In this document: one piece after another, positions 32,272 to 41,986 of the stretch
How the letters are laid out: each line of letters begins with the position of its first letter
How positions within the stretch are numbered: position 1 is the stretch's first letter
NCBI GenBank assembly: GCA_021850325.1
Contig: JAJZMF010000035.1
Span: forward strand, 7,666-71,665
Origin: Actinomycetes bacterium
Lineage (GTDB): Bacteria; Actinomycetota; Acidimicrobiia; Acidimicrobiales; Palsa-688
Length of the DNA stretch: 64,000 nt
Direction: 5' to 3'
Notes under the pieces: model-generated
Seen by the model: the letters and a program-made list of their open reading frames with translations, nothing else
Databases searched by the model: none
What the model was told of the DNA's origin: nothing
Made by a program: the position numbers and the translations under genes

Positions 32272-34632
32272 CTACCGAGCTTCCGCAGTGGCCATCAGCG
32301 CCGCCGTCACGATCTGGTCGGGCAGGAACCCGAGGCTCCCATAGACCTCGGGGATGGAGCCGGACTGGCCGAACTCGTCGAAGCCGATCGGCACGGTCAC
32401 CACCCCGGCGGCCGCACCGACCCACACCAGGGCATGGCTGGCGGCGTCGTGCACGGTCACGACGGGCGCATGCAACGGGTCACCCATGAGCCTGCCGAAG
32501 GCGGTCTGCCCCATCGGGTCAGGCGCTCGGGCCGAAGCGGCCGCTGCCCGCAGCCCCGCCCGCCACGAGCGGTAGAGGCGGTCGGCGCTCGTGACGTCGA
32601 CCACGGTCGCTGCGACCCCCTCGTCGGCAAGCAACCCCGCCGCCTGGACCACCTCGGGCATCACTGCACCGGAGGCGACCAGACGGACGGCCGGGGTGCC
32701 TGGGGCCTGGACCAGAGCTTCTGGCGGCTCCACCAAGCGGTACCCGCCCGCCAGCACCCCCTCCCGCAGGGCCTCCTCGCCCATCCGCTGCAGTGCAGCT
32801 TCGAAGGGCGACTGGTCGATCGGGCGCGTGGTCAGCCTCAGGTACAGCGAGTCGCCCCCTGGGCAGCTGAGCCGGTCGAGACCGTCGCACAGGAGCCAAT
32901 CGAGCGCGAGGGCGTAGGCCGGTTCGGCAAAGGTCAGGCCCGGTAGCTCGATCCCTATCGAGGGGGTGACCGAGGACTGGTGCGCCCCGCCCTCGGGGGC
33001 AAGAGTCGCACCCGAGGGCGTACCGACGATCACGAACCTGCTCGCGTTGTAGGTCCCATAGACGAGCGAGTCGAGCCCTCGGCAGATGAAGGGGTCGTAG
33101 ACCGTACCTATCGGGAGCAGCACCTCACCGTGGTGCTCCCATGCCAGCCCCATCTGTGTCAGCAACCCGAACAGGTTCATCTCGGAGATCCCGAGCTCAA
33201 CGTGCCGGCCACCGGGCGCCTCGCGCCAGTGCAGCTGTTGACTGTCACCGAACCAGTCCGGCGCCTTCTCGGGACGGTAGACACCGACCTTGTTGATCCA
33301 GCCACCCAGGCTCGTCGACACCGAGACGTCCGGCGAGAGGGTCACCATCCTTGCCGCCACCTCCTCGTGGCGGGCCAGCGAGGTCAGCAGGCGCCCGAAC
33401 GCCTCCTGCGTAGAGGTGGCCCGGGGTGGCCGCCCACCAACCGACACAGGGACGGGCACCCGCGGCCTTGGTGGCACTGGACGGTTGTTGAGCCGTTCCC
33501 CGACGGCACGGCACCAACGGCCCGGTCCCGACGCCGGGTCGAAGCGGTCCCACTCCGTCTCTGCCGTCAGGCCGTTGGCCTCGCGCAGCTCGTCGACCTG
33601 CTTGCTGGTCAAGAGCGCCGAGTGGTTGAGCGGCTGGCCGGCGAGCGGGGTACCCCAGCCCTTCATCGTGTACGCGAACACCACGCTCGGGCGTTCGGTC
33701 TCAGCGTCGCATCCCTGCCAGGCCGCTGCCAGGACGTCCTGGTCGTGGCCGCCCAGGTCCGTCACCAGCTCCCATAGGTCGGCCTCGCCCACACCGCCGA
33801 TCACCCTGCCCAGGCCGGCGTCCCCTCCCGCCATGAGGCGGGGGCCGATCTCGCTGCGAGGCCCGGTGACGATGCTCTGGTACTCCTCGTTGCTCATCTC
33901 GTCCAGGCGCCCGCGCAGGACGTCACCACCCGGGCCGGCGAAGAGCGCCTCCAGCTTCCCGCCCCACTTTGCCTCTGCCACATGCCACCCCGAAGCGGTG
34001 AACAGTTGCTCCAGCCGGCGTACCTTCAGTTCAGGGACCACCCTGTCGAGGCTCTGGCGGTTGAGGTCCACCACCCACCACACGTTCCCGAGCCCCTGCA
34101 GGGCCGGGTCGCCGATCGCCTCCCATACGTTGCCTTCGTCCAGCTCGGCATCACCTATCAGCGCGATGAACCGTCCGGCGGGGCCCAGTTCGAAGTGCGA
34201 CGCGAGGTAGCGCCGGGCCGCCGCTGCGAACAACGGTGCCACCGCACCGTGCCCCACGGACCCGGTCGAGAAGTCGGTGACGTCGATGTCCTTGGTCCGG
34301 CTCGGGTAGGCCTGTAGGCCGCCGAAGGCCCGCAGCCTGAGCAACCATGAGCGGTCGATCTCCCCGGTCAGGTACTTGATGGCGTGGAAGACTGGCGCCG
34401 CGTGCGGCTTCACCGCCACCTTGTCGTCCCCCTCGAGCAGGTTGAACCAGAGCGAGGTCATGATCCCCACCATCGACGCACTGGACGCCTGGTGCCCCCC
34501 GACCTTTATGCCTCCGGCATCGGCCCTGTCGTGGTTCGCGGCGTCCACCATCCGCACCGAGAGCCAGTGCACCCGCGCTGCGATCGCCTCGAGCACCGAG
34601 CCCGATGGCCCGCCCTCAGCCAAACGGCCCAT
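32272..34632 (-). CDS. Pyruvate dehydrogenase E1-like (AceE/transketolase family)
   Basis: 786 aa, somewhat shorter than homodimeric AceE (about 880-930). The thiamine-diphosphate motif GDAELDEGNVWEAIGDPALQ...NVWWVVDLN is clear at about residues 160-190. Earlier marks are GHQASSASMVGIMTSLWFN, KPHAAPVFHAIKYL and GSVGHGAVAPLFAAAARRYL. The transketolase-type pyrimidine domain has ELGISEMNLFGLLTQMGLAW, and a C-terminal domain follows. It decarboxylates a 2-oxo acid; pyruvate is the default but the substrate may differ, given the adjacent aminotransferase. No E2 or E3 gene is nearby. GGGAGGGG precedes the ATG. Confidence 0.85.
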   Translation of the reverse strand: MGRLAEGGPSGSVLEAIAARVHWLSVRMVDAANHDRADAGGIKVGGHQASSASMVGIMTSLWFNLLEGDDKVAVKPHAAPVFHAIKYLTGEIDRSWLLRLRAFGGLQAYPSRTKDIDVTDFSTGSVGHGAVAPLFAAAARRYLASHFELGPAGRFIALIGDAELDEGNVWEAIGDPALQGLGNVWWVVDLNRQSLDRVVPELKVRRLEQLFTASGWHVAEAKWGGKLEALFAGPGGDVLRGRLDEMSNEEYQSIVTGPRSEIGPRLMAGGDAGLGRVIGGVGEADLWELVTDLGGHDQDVLAAAWQGCDAETERPSVVFAYTMKGWGTPLAGQPLNHSALLTSKQVDELREANGLTAETEWDRFDPASGPGRWCRAVGERLNNRPVPPRPRVPVPVSVGGRPPRATSTQEAFGRLLTSLARHEEVAARMVTLSPDVSVSTSLGGWINKVGVYRPEKAPDWFGDSQQLHWREAPGGRHVELGISEMNLFGLLTQMGLAWEHHGEVLLPIGTVYDPFICRGLDSLVYGTYNASRFVIVGTPSGATLAPEGGAHQSSVTPSIGIELPGLTFAEPAYALALDWLLCDGLDRLSCPGGDSLYLRLTTRPIDQSPFEAALQRMGEEALREGVLAGGYRLVEPPEALVQAPGTPAVRLVASGAVMPEVVQAAGLLADEGVAATVVDVTSADRLYRSWRAGLRAAAASARAPDPMGQTAFGRLMGDPLHAPVVTVHDAASHALVWVGAAAGVVTVPIGFDEFGQSGSIPEVYGSLGFLPDQIVTAALMATAEAR

Positions 34633-34644
34633 GGCCCCTCCCTC

Positions 34645-35814
34645 TCAGGCGGCCAGCGCGTTCCGCACCGCCACCCCCAGCCTTTCGTAGTCGGCCGGCT
34701 GGTTGTACACATGGGCAGAAAGCCGCAGCGCCCCGCCCAGCCAGGGGGTCACCACCGTCTCGACCCCCATCCCCGCAAGCCGTGCTTGCAGCGCCTCAGC
34801 GTCCTCCTGTGAGCCTATGCCGCTGTCGGGGGGCAGGGGCACGAGGGCCATGCTGAGACCAGGGTCGTGACGGAGCCCCTGCTCGCCCGTCCCGAGGATC
34901 TCGGCGACGGTGCGCTGCCCTGCGCCGACAAGCGCCTCGTTGTGCGAACGGGCCCGCTCCCAGCCGAGCGCACCCAGGAGCCGGATGGCGACAGGCGCAG
35001 CCAGCCACGACGACAGGTCGTTGGTGCCCACCCGCTCGAGGGAGGACGGGAACCCGTAAGGCTCGTTCCAGGACACCACGGGGGACTTGACCTGGGACTG
35101 CCACTCGGGTGCCACCCACAGCACGCCCGTGCCGGGCGGCGCGCACACCCATTTGTGGAGGTTGCCCGTCCAGAAGTCGGCACCGAGCGCAGGCACGTCC
35201 ACCGCCAACATGCCGGGCGCATGGGCACCGTCGACGAGGACGGCGGCACCGGCCCTGTGCGCCACCGCAGTGACCTCTTCGACGGGGAACCTGCGCGCCG
35301 TCGCCGAGGTCACCTGGTCGATGACGACGAGGCCCGTGCGCCCGGAACAACCGCTGGCGAAGATGTCGACCACCTCGCTGTCCGACGCGCCGAAGGGGAC
35401 CTTGACGACGACGCGCGCTGCGCCGGTGCGGGCGCACAGGCGGTCGAGCGCATAAGACACCGCTCCGTAGATGTGATCGGACGAGACCACCTCCTGTCCG
35501 GGCTCCAGGTGCAGGGAGTGGGCTACCACCGACACCCCGGCGCTGACATTGGTCACGAAGGCCATGTCGCCGGCGTCGGCGTTGAGGAAGGCCGCCACTG
35601 CAGCATGGGCTTCGACCACCAGGCCGGGCAGTTCCCGTGAGAACCACAGGGCGGGCCTCGCCACCATACGCGACCGGAACTCGTCCTGTGCCTCGAGCAC
35701 CGCTTTCGGTACCGCGCCGAACGACCCGTGGTTGCAGTGCAGGACAGCGTCGTCCAACGGCCACAGGCGCCGCACCTGCTCCCAGTCCTCTCCCCACAAC
35801 GGGTTGGCGCCCAT
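34645..35814 (-). CDS. Class V aminotransferase (isopenicillin-N-epimerase-like)
   Basis: 389 aa, PLP fold type I. CNHGSFGAVPKAVLEAQDEF is the N-terminal signature, AVLVDGAHAPGML holds the ring-binding Asp, and FWTGNLHKWVCAPPGTGVLW contains the Schiff-base Lys. The ATG at 35814 has AAGGAGG 10 bases ahead; the upstream in-frame GTG would lie inside that site. The family includes isopenicillin N epimerase, cysteine lyases and amidinotransferase-like members, so the substrate is open. It lies 12 bp upstream of the E1-like gene and is presumably co-transcribed with it. Confidence 0.87.
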   Translation of the reverse strand: MGANPLWGEDWEQVRRLWPLDDAVLHCNHGSFGAVPKAVLEAQDEFRSRMVARPALWFSRELPGLVVEAHAAVAAFLNADAGDMAFVTNVSAGVSVVAHSLHLEPGQEVVSSDHIYGAVSYALDRLCARTGAARVVVKVPFGASDSEVVDIFASGCSGRTGLVVIDQVTSATARRFPVEEVTAVAHRAGAAVLVDGAHAPGMLAVDVPALGADFWTGNLHKWVCAPPGTGVLWVAPEWQSQVKSPVVSWNEPYGFPSSLERVGTNDLSSWLAAPVAIRLLGALGWERARSHNEALVGAGQRTVAEILGTGEQGLRHDPGLSMALVPLPPDSGIGSQEDAEALQARLAGMGVETVVTPWLGGALRLSAHVYNQPADYERLGVAVRNALAA

Positions 35815-35908
35815 GGGCCCACTTCCTCCTTGTCCTTGTTCCACCGTCGACCTCTCGTTCCCTCGTCACCCGGCCTGCCCCAGGGCGCTCCTCAGCCGGC
35901 CGGTGCCG

Positions 35909-36982
35909 TCACCCGTCGGTAGCCAGCCGACCGAACGGCCGGGCCGTCGCCGCCGCCTCAGCGAAGTGGCATGCCACCTCGTGCCCTTGGCCGACCGGCT
36001 CCAGGGACGGCTCCTCGGCACGGCACCGCTCCTGCGCAAGTGGGCAGCGGGTGTGAAAACGGCAACCGGGTGGCGGGCTCAACGAACTGGGCACCTCCCC
36101 CGAGACCACGGCCCCGTCGCGTCCCGTCCTGACCGCCGGGTCCGGCACGGGGACGGCAGAGAAGAGCGCCTGGGTGTACGGGTGGTGCGGCCGAGCGTAA
36201 AGGGCGTCACGCTCTGCGATCTCGACGATCTTCCCGAGGTACATCACCGCCACCCGGTCGCTCATCTCACCGACTACCGCAAGGTCGTGGGCGATGAAGA
36301 GGTAGGCCAGGCCGAGACGCTCCTGGAGGTCCACGAGCAGCTGCAGTATCTGCGCCTGGACCGAGACATCGAGGGACGACACGGGCTCGTCCAGTACGAG
36401 CAGCGCCGGCTCGGCCGCAATGGCACGGGCGATTCCCACCCGCTGGCACTGCCCGCCGCTGAACTCGTGCGGGAAGCGGGAGGCCGCGTCCGCCGGCAGG
36501 CCCACGAGGCCGAGCAGTTCCTCGACACGCTCGCGCCGACGGGCCTTCGGCACGAGGTCGTGGACCCGCAGTGGCTCGCTGATCAGCTGGCCGACCGTGT
36601 GCCGTGGGTTCAGTGCGCCGATCGGGTCCTGGAACACGATCTGCATACGCGACCGCAGAGCCGTCAGCTCGCCAGGGGTGAGCTCCGACAGGTCGCGGCC
36701 TTCGAAGCGGACCCGGCCCGATGTCGGGCGTTCGAGGTACAGCACCGTGCGCCCGGTGGTCGACTTGCCGCACCCGCTCTCGCCCACCAGCCCCAGGGTC
36801 TCGCGCGGGGCGAGGTCGAAGCTCACCCCGTCCACCGCATGCACCGTCTCGTGCTTGCGGAAGACTTTCCCGGCACCGGTGATGCGGTAGTGCACGACCA
36901 GGCCGTCCACCTCCAGCAGGGCCTCCTGCCGCTCACCCACGACCTGCGAGGCACCTGGGCCGAGGGCCGCCGAGGGGCTCAT
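35909..36982 (-). CDS. Peptide ABC transporter ATPase, DppF/OppF type
   Basis: 357 aa. Walker A GESGCGKST, Q-loop IVFQDPIGALNPRHTV, signature FSGGQCQRVGIARAIA, Walker B LLVLDEPVSSLDVSVQAQIL and H-loop FIAHDLAVV. The C-terminal CRFHTRCPLAQERC is the oligopeptide/dipeptide ATPase C-terminal extension, whose cysteines bind an Fe-S cluster in relatives. The start overlaps the dppD stop (ATGA). Confidence 0.92.
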   Translation of the reverse strand: MSPSAALGPGASQVVGERQEALLEVDGLVVHYRITGAGKVFRKHETVHAVDGVSFDLAPRETLGLVGESGCGKSTTGRTVLYLERPTSGRVRFEGRDLSELTPGELTALRSRMQIVFQDPIGALNPRHTVGQLISEPLRVHDLVPKARRRERVEELLGLVGLPADAASRFPHEFSGGQCQRVGIARAIAAEPALLVLDEPVSSLDVSVQAQILQLLVDLQERLGLAYLFIAHDLAVVGEMSDRVAVMYLGKIVEIAERDALYARPHHPYTQALFSAVPVPDPAVRTGRDGAVVSGEVPSSLSPPPGCRFHTRCPLAQERCRAEEPSLEPVGQGHEVACHFAEAAATARPFGRLATDG

Positions 36983-38040
36983 ACCGACGCCGCCTCCGCC
37001 CTCGCGGCGGCGTCGGTGACCGGGTTCCAGCAGGCGAGGGCGTGCCCGGGGGCGATGTCGGCCAAGGCCGGCGTCTCCCGCCTGCACTGCTCGCTCACGC
37101 GGTCGCAGCGGGGCGCGAACGGGCAACCGTCCCTCAGCTCCGTCACCTGGGGAGGCAGCCCGGGGATGGTCGCGAAGACCCGCGCCTTGTGCATCGCCAC
37201 CCGCGGCACGCAGCGCAGCAGGCCCACCGTGTACGGGTGCGAAGGGGACCGGAAGAGCTCCACAACAGGAGCGGTCTCCATGACACGCCCCGCGTACATC
37301 ACGACCACCCGGTCACAGTGCGCAGCCACTATGCCGAGGTTGTGCGTGATGAGCACGGCGCCCAGGTTGGCGCCCGCCACCAGCTCGTCGAAGAGCTGGA
37401 GGATCTGGGCCTGGATCGTTACGTCCAGGGCCGTGGTCGGCTCGTCGGCGATCAGGACTCGGGGCCTGCACGCTATCGCCAGAGCAATGATGACCCGCTG
37501 GCGTTGACCGCCGCTGAGCCGGTGCGCGTACTCGTGGAGCCGCTGCGCTGGGTCCGGGATGCCCACCGACCCCAGCAGTTCGACGGCCCGCACCCGGGCC
37601 TCGCTCCTGCTCAGGCCGAGATGGCGGGACAGCACCTCCCTGAAGTGCGCCTCGATCGTTATCACCGGGTTGAGGGAGGACAGCGGGTTCTGGGGGACCA
37701 TCCCGATCTTGCTCCCCCGCACCGACCTGATGGCGGCATCGGGGATGCCGAGCAGGTCCCTGCCCTCGAAGAGCACCTGGCCCCCCGTGACCTTCCCCGG
37801 GAAGGGCACCATTCGCATGATCGACTGTGCCGACACGCTCTTGCCCGAACCGCTCTCGCCCACGATCCCGAGCCGCTCGCCCGCGTGCACCTCAAAGGTG
37901 AGGCCCTGTACGGCGTACACGGTCCTGCGCTCCAATGGGAACGCGACCCGCAGCCCTCTCACTTCCAGGAGCGGTGCCGCCCCGGCCCCGGTGCCCTCCG
38001 GCCCGACCCGGGCCCCCGCCAGATCGTCTGTCACGACCAC
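36979..38040 (-). CDS. Peptide ABC transporter ATPase, DppD/OppD type
   Basis: 353 aa from GTG. Walker A GESGSGKSV, then MVPQNPLSSLNPVITI, signature LSGGQRQRVIIALAIA, Walker B VLIADEPTTALDVTIQAQIL and H-loop LITHNLGIV. The C-terminal CPFAPRCDRVSEQC is the oligo/dipeptide extension. It begins immediately after the permease stop, with no gap. Partner of the DppF-type ATPase. Confidence 0.92.
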   Translation of the reverse strand: MVVTDDLAGARVGPEGTGAGAAPLLEVRGLRVAFPLERRTVYAVQGLTFEVHAGERLGIVGESGSGKSVSAQSIMRMVPFPGKVTGGQVLFEGRDLLGIPDAAIRSVRGSKIGMVPQNPLSSLNPVITIEAHFREVLSRHLGLSRSEARVRAVELLGSVGIPDPAQRLHEYAHRLSGGQRQRVIIALAIACRPRVLIADEPTTALDVTIQAQILQLFDELVAGANLGAVLITHNLGIVAAHCDRVVVMYAGRVMETAPVVELFRSPSHPYTVGLLRCVPRVAMHKARVFATIPGLPPQVTELRDGCPFAPRCDRVSEQCRRETPALADIAPGHALACWNPVTDAAARAEAASV

Positions 38041-38922
38041 CTACTTGGAAGTCGGGTCGAGCGCGTCACGTAGGCCGTCACCCACGAAACTGAAGGACAG
38101 GCACGCCAGGGCGATGGCCACCACCGGCACGAACACCAGCAGCGGGTCGGTCGCAAGGTAGGTCTCGGCGTCGTTGATCATCTTCCCCCAGTCCGGCGTC
38201 GGGTCCTGGATACCGAGGCCCAGGAAGCTGAACCCGGCCGCCGTGAAGATCGTGTACGGGATCTGCTGGACAAAGTAGACGATCACGGGCCCGGCGGCGT
38301 TGGGCAGGATGTGCACGAGGATGATCCGCCAGGTCGGCACTCCCCCGGCGCGCGCCGCCTGCACGAAGTCACGGTCGCGCAGCGCCAGGTACTGGGCCCG
38401 GGCGAGGCGGGCGAAGCCGACCCAGAGGGTTATCCCGATGAAGAGGGCGAGCTTCCACACGCTCACACCGAACACGGTGATGAACAGCAAGGCGGCGAGG
38501 ATGGTGGGCACCATCGTGAACAGCTCGATGAGCCGGAGCACCACCCAGTCGAGGGCACCACCGAACCAGCCCCCGAGGATCCCGAGCGGCAACCCGATGA
38601 GCGCCCCCACGAGCGGCGCACCGATGGCGACGCTCATCGACGTCTGGTCGCCCCAGATCAACCTGGTCAGGGTGTCCCGGCCGATCTCGTCCGTGCCGAG
38701 CCAGTGGTGCCACGTCGGCCGCGCCAGGACATGGGTGAGGTCGATCGTCGCCTCCCGGTATGGTGCGACCCACGGCGCCACCACCGCGACGACCAGGATG
38801 ACGAGCGCCACGGCGCCGGCCACGACAGAGAGGCGGTTGCGCCGGTACCTGTACCAGGCTGCATGCCAGAAGCTCGTGCTGGCCCGCTTCGCGGGCTCCA
38901 GTTGCACCTGCACGGTGGTCAT
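38041..38922 (-). CDS. Peptide ABC transporter permease, DppC/OppC type
   Basis: 293 aa. The N-terminal OppC_N helix RRNRLSVVAGAVALVILVVA is followed by WLGTDEIGRDTLTRLIWGDQ (DppC hallmark), five further helices and the EAA loop AAGVPTWRIILVHILPN-like (VQAARAGGVPTWRIILVHIL). Overlap ATGA with dppB. It contacts the ATPases through the EAA loop. Confidence 0.92.
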   Translation of the reverse strand: MTTVQVQLEPAKRASTSFWHAAWYRYRRNRLSVVAGAVALVILVVAVVAPWVAPYREATIDLTHVLARPTWHHWLGTDEIGRDTLTRLIWGDQTSMSVAIGAPLVGALIGLPLGILGGWFGGALDWVVLRLIELFTMVPTILAALLFITVFGVSVWKLALFIGITLWVGFARLARAQYLALRDRDFVQAARAGGVPTWRIILVHILPNAAGPVIVYFVQQIPYTIFTAAGFSFLGLGIQDPTPDWGKMINDAETYLATDPLLVFVPVVAIALACLSFSFVGDGLRDALDPTSK

Positions 38923-39854
38923 CGCGACAACCCTTCCAGCCGCACCCGTGGGTCCACGATCGCGTACGCCAGGTCGGAGATGATGTAGCACGCGCCCCAG
39001 AGGGCGGCCACGATCAGCACCAGGGCCATGATCAGGGGATAGTCCCGGTGCAGGCTCGCGTTCGTGAAGTAGCTGCCCAGGCCGGGTAAGCCGAAAGTGG
39101 CCTCGATGAAGATCGAACCGGTCAGGATGTTGGGGATGTTGGGCCCCATGATCGTGATCAGCGGGATCAGCGACGTGCGAAGGACGTAGTTGAAGAGGAT
39201 GCGCCTCCCGGACAGGCCACGGGCACGGCCCATCCGTACGTAGTCGGCGTAGGTGACCTCCAGGGTGCTGGCACGCGTGTAGCGCTCCATGAGCGCCAAC
39301 GGGTAGAGCGAGAAGGCGATCACTGGCAGCACAACGTCCGCCGGGCTGCCCCACCCGCCGACGGGCAACCAACCGAGCTTCACTGCGAAGACTTCGATCA
39401 GGAGGAACCCGATCACATAGTTCGGAAGCGCTATCCCGGCCGTCGAGACCACGGCTGTGATCAGCGAGTCGACCCAGGTGTTGTGCCTGATCGCAGCCAC
39501 CACACCCAGTAGCAGCCCCAGGCTGTAGGACACGGCTATCGTCAGCCCCCCGATGATGAGCGTGATCGGCCAGGCGGTGGCTATGAGGTGGTTCACCGTC
39601 ATGGTCGGCTCTTCGAAGGGGATGCCCAGGTAGCCGTGCATGAGCTGCCATATCCAGTTCAGGTACTGGCGCCACACCGGTTCGGTGAGCCCGTACTTCG
39701 CCATGATGTTGTGCATGGCCACCTTGGTGAGGTCACCCTGGCTGAACGCGAACGGCCCGCCGGGGACCGAGTGCATCATGGCGAAGATCCCGACCGTCGC
39801 CAGGAGGAGCACAAAAAGCAGCGACAGGACCCGCTGCAAGAGGTAACTGAGCAC
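38919..39854 (-). CDS. Peptide ABC transporter permease, DppB/OppB type
   Basis: 311 aa from GTG. Starts MLSYLLQRVLSLLFVLLLAT, a normal DppB N-terminus; PGGPF and KYGLTEPVWRQYLNWIWQLM follow. The EAA loop is YADYVRMGRARGLSGRRILFNYVLR, with ATFGLPGLGSYFTNASLHRDYP near the end. Six membrane segments are predicted by eye. The GTG is preferred because the family starts at the first helix. Confidence 0.91.
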   Translation of the reverse strand: MLSYLLQRVLSLLFVLLLATVGIFAMMHSVPGGPFAFSQGDLTKVAMHNIMAKYGLTEPVWRQYLNWIWQLMHGYLGIPFEEPTMTVNHLIATAWPITLIIGGLTIAVSYSLGLLLGVVAAIRHNTWVDSLITAVVSTAGIALPNYVIGFLLIEVFAVKLGWLPVGGWGSPADVVLPVIAFSLYPLALMERYTRASTLEVTYADYVRMGRARGLSGRRILFNYVLRTSLIPLITIMGPNIPNILTGSIFIEATFGLPGLGSYFTNASLHRDYPLIMALVLIVAALWGACYIISDLAYAIVDPRVRLEGLSR

Positions 39855-40056
39855 TACGTCAGCCCTTCCGTCCGAGGGCCCCTGGTCCGGGCCACAGCCC
39901 TGCAGGCGCAGCGCAAGCACGGTCCCGTCCCGAGCCACCGGCTCCGAGGCTCGGGACGGCAACCCGCCGGCACACGCAGGGCTGGGCCACGGAGGGCGGG
40001 GCTGGCCGTCCCCGGCTGTCTGCCAGGGGCTGCCCGCCCCACCCAGGCTCCCATCC

Positions 40057-41916
40057 TCAGATCAGCCCGCCCGCGCCGGCCCGTGGGTAGCTCCGGTAGT
40101 TCGAGCCGATCCAGAGCTGCTCGGGCATGTCGGAGATGTACCCCGGCCACTCCACGCCGTCGTAGCCGAGGTCGTTCTTCGCCAGCGCCGGTCCTTGCAC
40201 GAAGGGCCAGTACAGGAAGGCGTAGAGCCCGTGCCAAAGGAACACCCCCGGGGCGTCCTTGGTGAGCAGCGTCTGTGCCTCGGTGTAGATCTCCTGGCGC
40301 TTGGCAGGGTTCGACTGTGCCGCACCTTGGGCGAGCAGGTTGTCGTACTGGGCGTTGTCCCAGTCGTGACGACCTCCGCTCTTGTAGACGCTGAGCATGT
40401 TCGAGGCGTCGAAGTAGTCCATGCCGTAGGTGCAGAACGCCATGTCCAGCTGGGTGGGGTGCGCCTCCATCTTCGAGTAGAAGGTCGTGTTGTCCAGTTC
40501 CTGCAGGAGGATCGTCGGGTTGCCGTTGAACAGGACGGCGTTCCACGTGGCGACCAGGGCCTGGACCACGGACCCGGTCAAGGTGGAGCTCAGCACCTCG
40601 GCGGCCGGGTAGCTGAGGGTCGTGGTCGGGAAGTTCTTGCCCCCCGGGTACCCGGCGTCGGCCAGCAGCTTCTGCGCCAGGCGCGTGTCGTAGTTCGTGT
40701 ACTTCTCGAGGGGCTTGGACACGGCAAAGGGGTAACCGGGTGCCAGGTAGCCATAGGCCGGGACCGCCACCGGGGCGAGCAGGGAGCTGATGAGCGCCTG
40801 GCGGTTGACGGCGTGGGCGAAGGCCTGCCGGACCCTGGGGTCGGTGAACGGCTTCTTCTTGGTCTTGAAGGCCACGTAGTAGATGCGGAAGTCCTGCGGG
40901 TTCATGTAGACCGGCAACTTGTTGATCTTCGGCATGGTCTTCACGGTCTCCAGGTCGCTCTTGTACAGAGAGCCGTCCTGGGTGTTGGGGGGCGCGCTCT
41001 GCACTGTGTCGACCTCGCCCGTCTCGAACAGCGGCACCTGGTAGGTCCCGGAGTAGATCTTGGCGATCGGGTACTGGATGTACGGCTTGAACGGCGCCGT
41101 GTACTTGCGGTTCGGCTGGAGCACCACATGGGCTGTCGGGTCGAAGGTGCGGAGCGTGTACGGCCCGCACGTTATGCACGTTGCCGGGTCGATGTTGTAG
41201 AGCCCGTTACCGTACTTCGCAAGCCCTGCCGCGGAGAGGGGGTACGAGTAGAGCATGGCGTTGGGCATGTAGGCGATCGGAGCCTCGGTGGTGACCACAA
41301 AGGTGTACTTGTCCTTGCCCACACCGACGCCGAGCGAGCTGAGGGGCGCCTTGCCGGCCACCGCCTCCGTGTAGTTCTTGATGATGCCGGACCAGTACCA
41401 GCTGAAGTCCCAGGCATGCTTGGGGTCGGCGGAGTAGCGGAAGGTCTCCACGAAGTCCTTCGCGGTCAGCTCGTTGCCGTCCGACCACATGATGCCGGGC
41501 CGGATCTTGAACTCCCAGGTCGTAGGTGAGGTCTGGGACCAGCTCTGGGCGGCCCCCGGCACCAGCTTGAAGTTGTTGTTCAACCTCACGAGCCCGATGT
41601 TGAACAGGTCCGCATTTGGGGCCCGGGAGTAGACGGTCTCATAGAAGTCGAGGGCCTTGTACGTCTGGCCCACCGAGTTGTTGTAGGTCGAATAGAACTG
41701 CATCTGTGCCGGTGCCAGGCCCAGCACCTTCGAGGCGGAGGCCACTCGTGCCTTGGCGACGTCGCGCAGATGGGACTCGAAGAGCGAGCCCGCCCGTCCG
41801 CCAAGGAGCAGGCCTGCCGCACCCAGCCCACCGGCAGCCAGGAAGTTCCGCCGGCTCATATCCGGCAGACCGTTCCTGCCGGTCGGGCGCACAACCTCGG
41901 GATGTTCTTCGCTCAT
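40057..41916 (-). CDS. Peptide-binding protein of the ABC transporter (Tat-exported)
   Basis: 619 aa, SBP family 5. The N-terminus SRRNFLAAGGLGAAGLLLGG (about 21-40) is a twin-arginine signal; no lipobox Cys is seen, so anchoring is unclear. Family marks are WEFKIRPGIMWSDGNELTAK (about 125-145), VRQAFAHAVNRQALI and LLADAGYPGGKNFPTTTLSY. A ribosome site (AGGAG) precedes the ATG. It delivers peptides or related ligands to the permease. It lies about 200 bp upstream of dppB and directly downstream of the DauR-like regulator. Confidence 0.9.
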   Translation of the reverse strand: MSEEHPEVVRPTGRNGLPDMSRRNFLAAGGLGAAGLLLGGRAGSLFESHLRDVAKARVASASKVLGLAPAQMQFYSTYNNSVGQTYKALDFYETVYSRAPNADLFNIGLVRLNNNFKLVPGAAQSWSQTSPTTWEFKIRPGIMWSDGNELTAKDFVETFRYSADPKHAWDFSWYWSGIIKNYTEAVAGKAPLSSLGVGVGKDKYTFVVTTEAPIAYMPNAMLYSYPLSAAGLAKYGNGLYNIDPATCITCGPYTLRTFDPTAHVVLQPNRKYTAPFKPYIQYPIAKIYSGTYQVPLFETGEVDTVQSAPPNTQDGSLYKSDLETVKTMPKINKLPVYMNPQDFRIYYVAFKTKKKPFTDPRVRQAFAHAVNRQALISSLLAPVAVPAYGYLAPGYPFAVSKPLEKYTNYDTRLAQKLLADAGYPGGKNFPTTTLSYPAAEVLSSTLTGSVVQALVATWNAVLFNGNPTILLQELDNTTFYSKMEAHPTQLDMAFCTYGMDYFDASNMLSVYKSGGRHDWDNAQYDNLLAQGAAQSNPAKRQEIYTEAQTLLTKDAPGVFLWHGLYAFLYWPFVQGPALAKNDLGYDGVEWPGYISDMPEQLWIGSNYRSYPRAGAGGLI

Positions 41917-41986
41917 GGTCTGGTGGCTCCTTTGTGCCTGGTTGAACTGGTTCCGTTTGTCATCTCGGTGCTCGCCCCCCGCCGCC

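Noticed and set aside
38041-39675. 544-codon frame as a single protein
   Set aside because: The upstream 250 codons are an out-of-frame reading of dppB; the true dppC starts at 38922 with an ATGA overlap.
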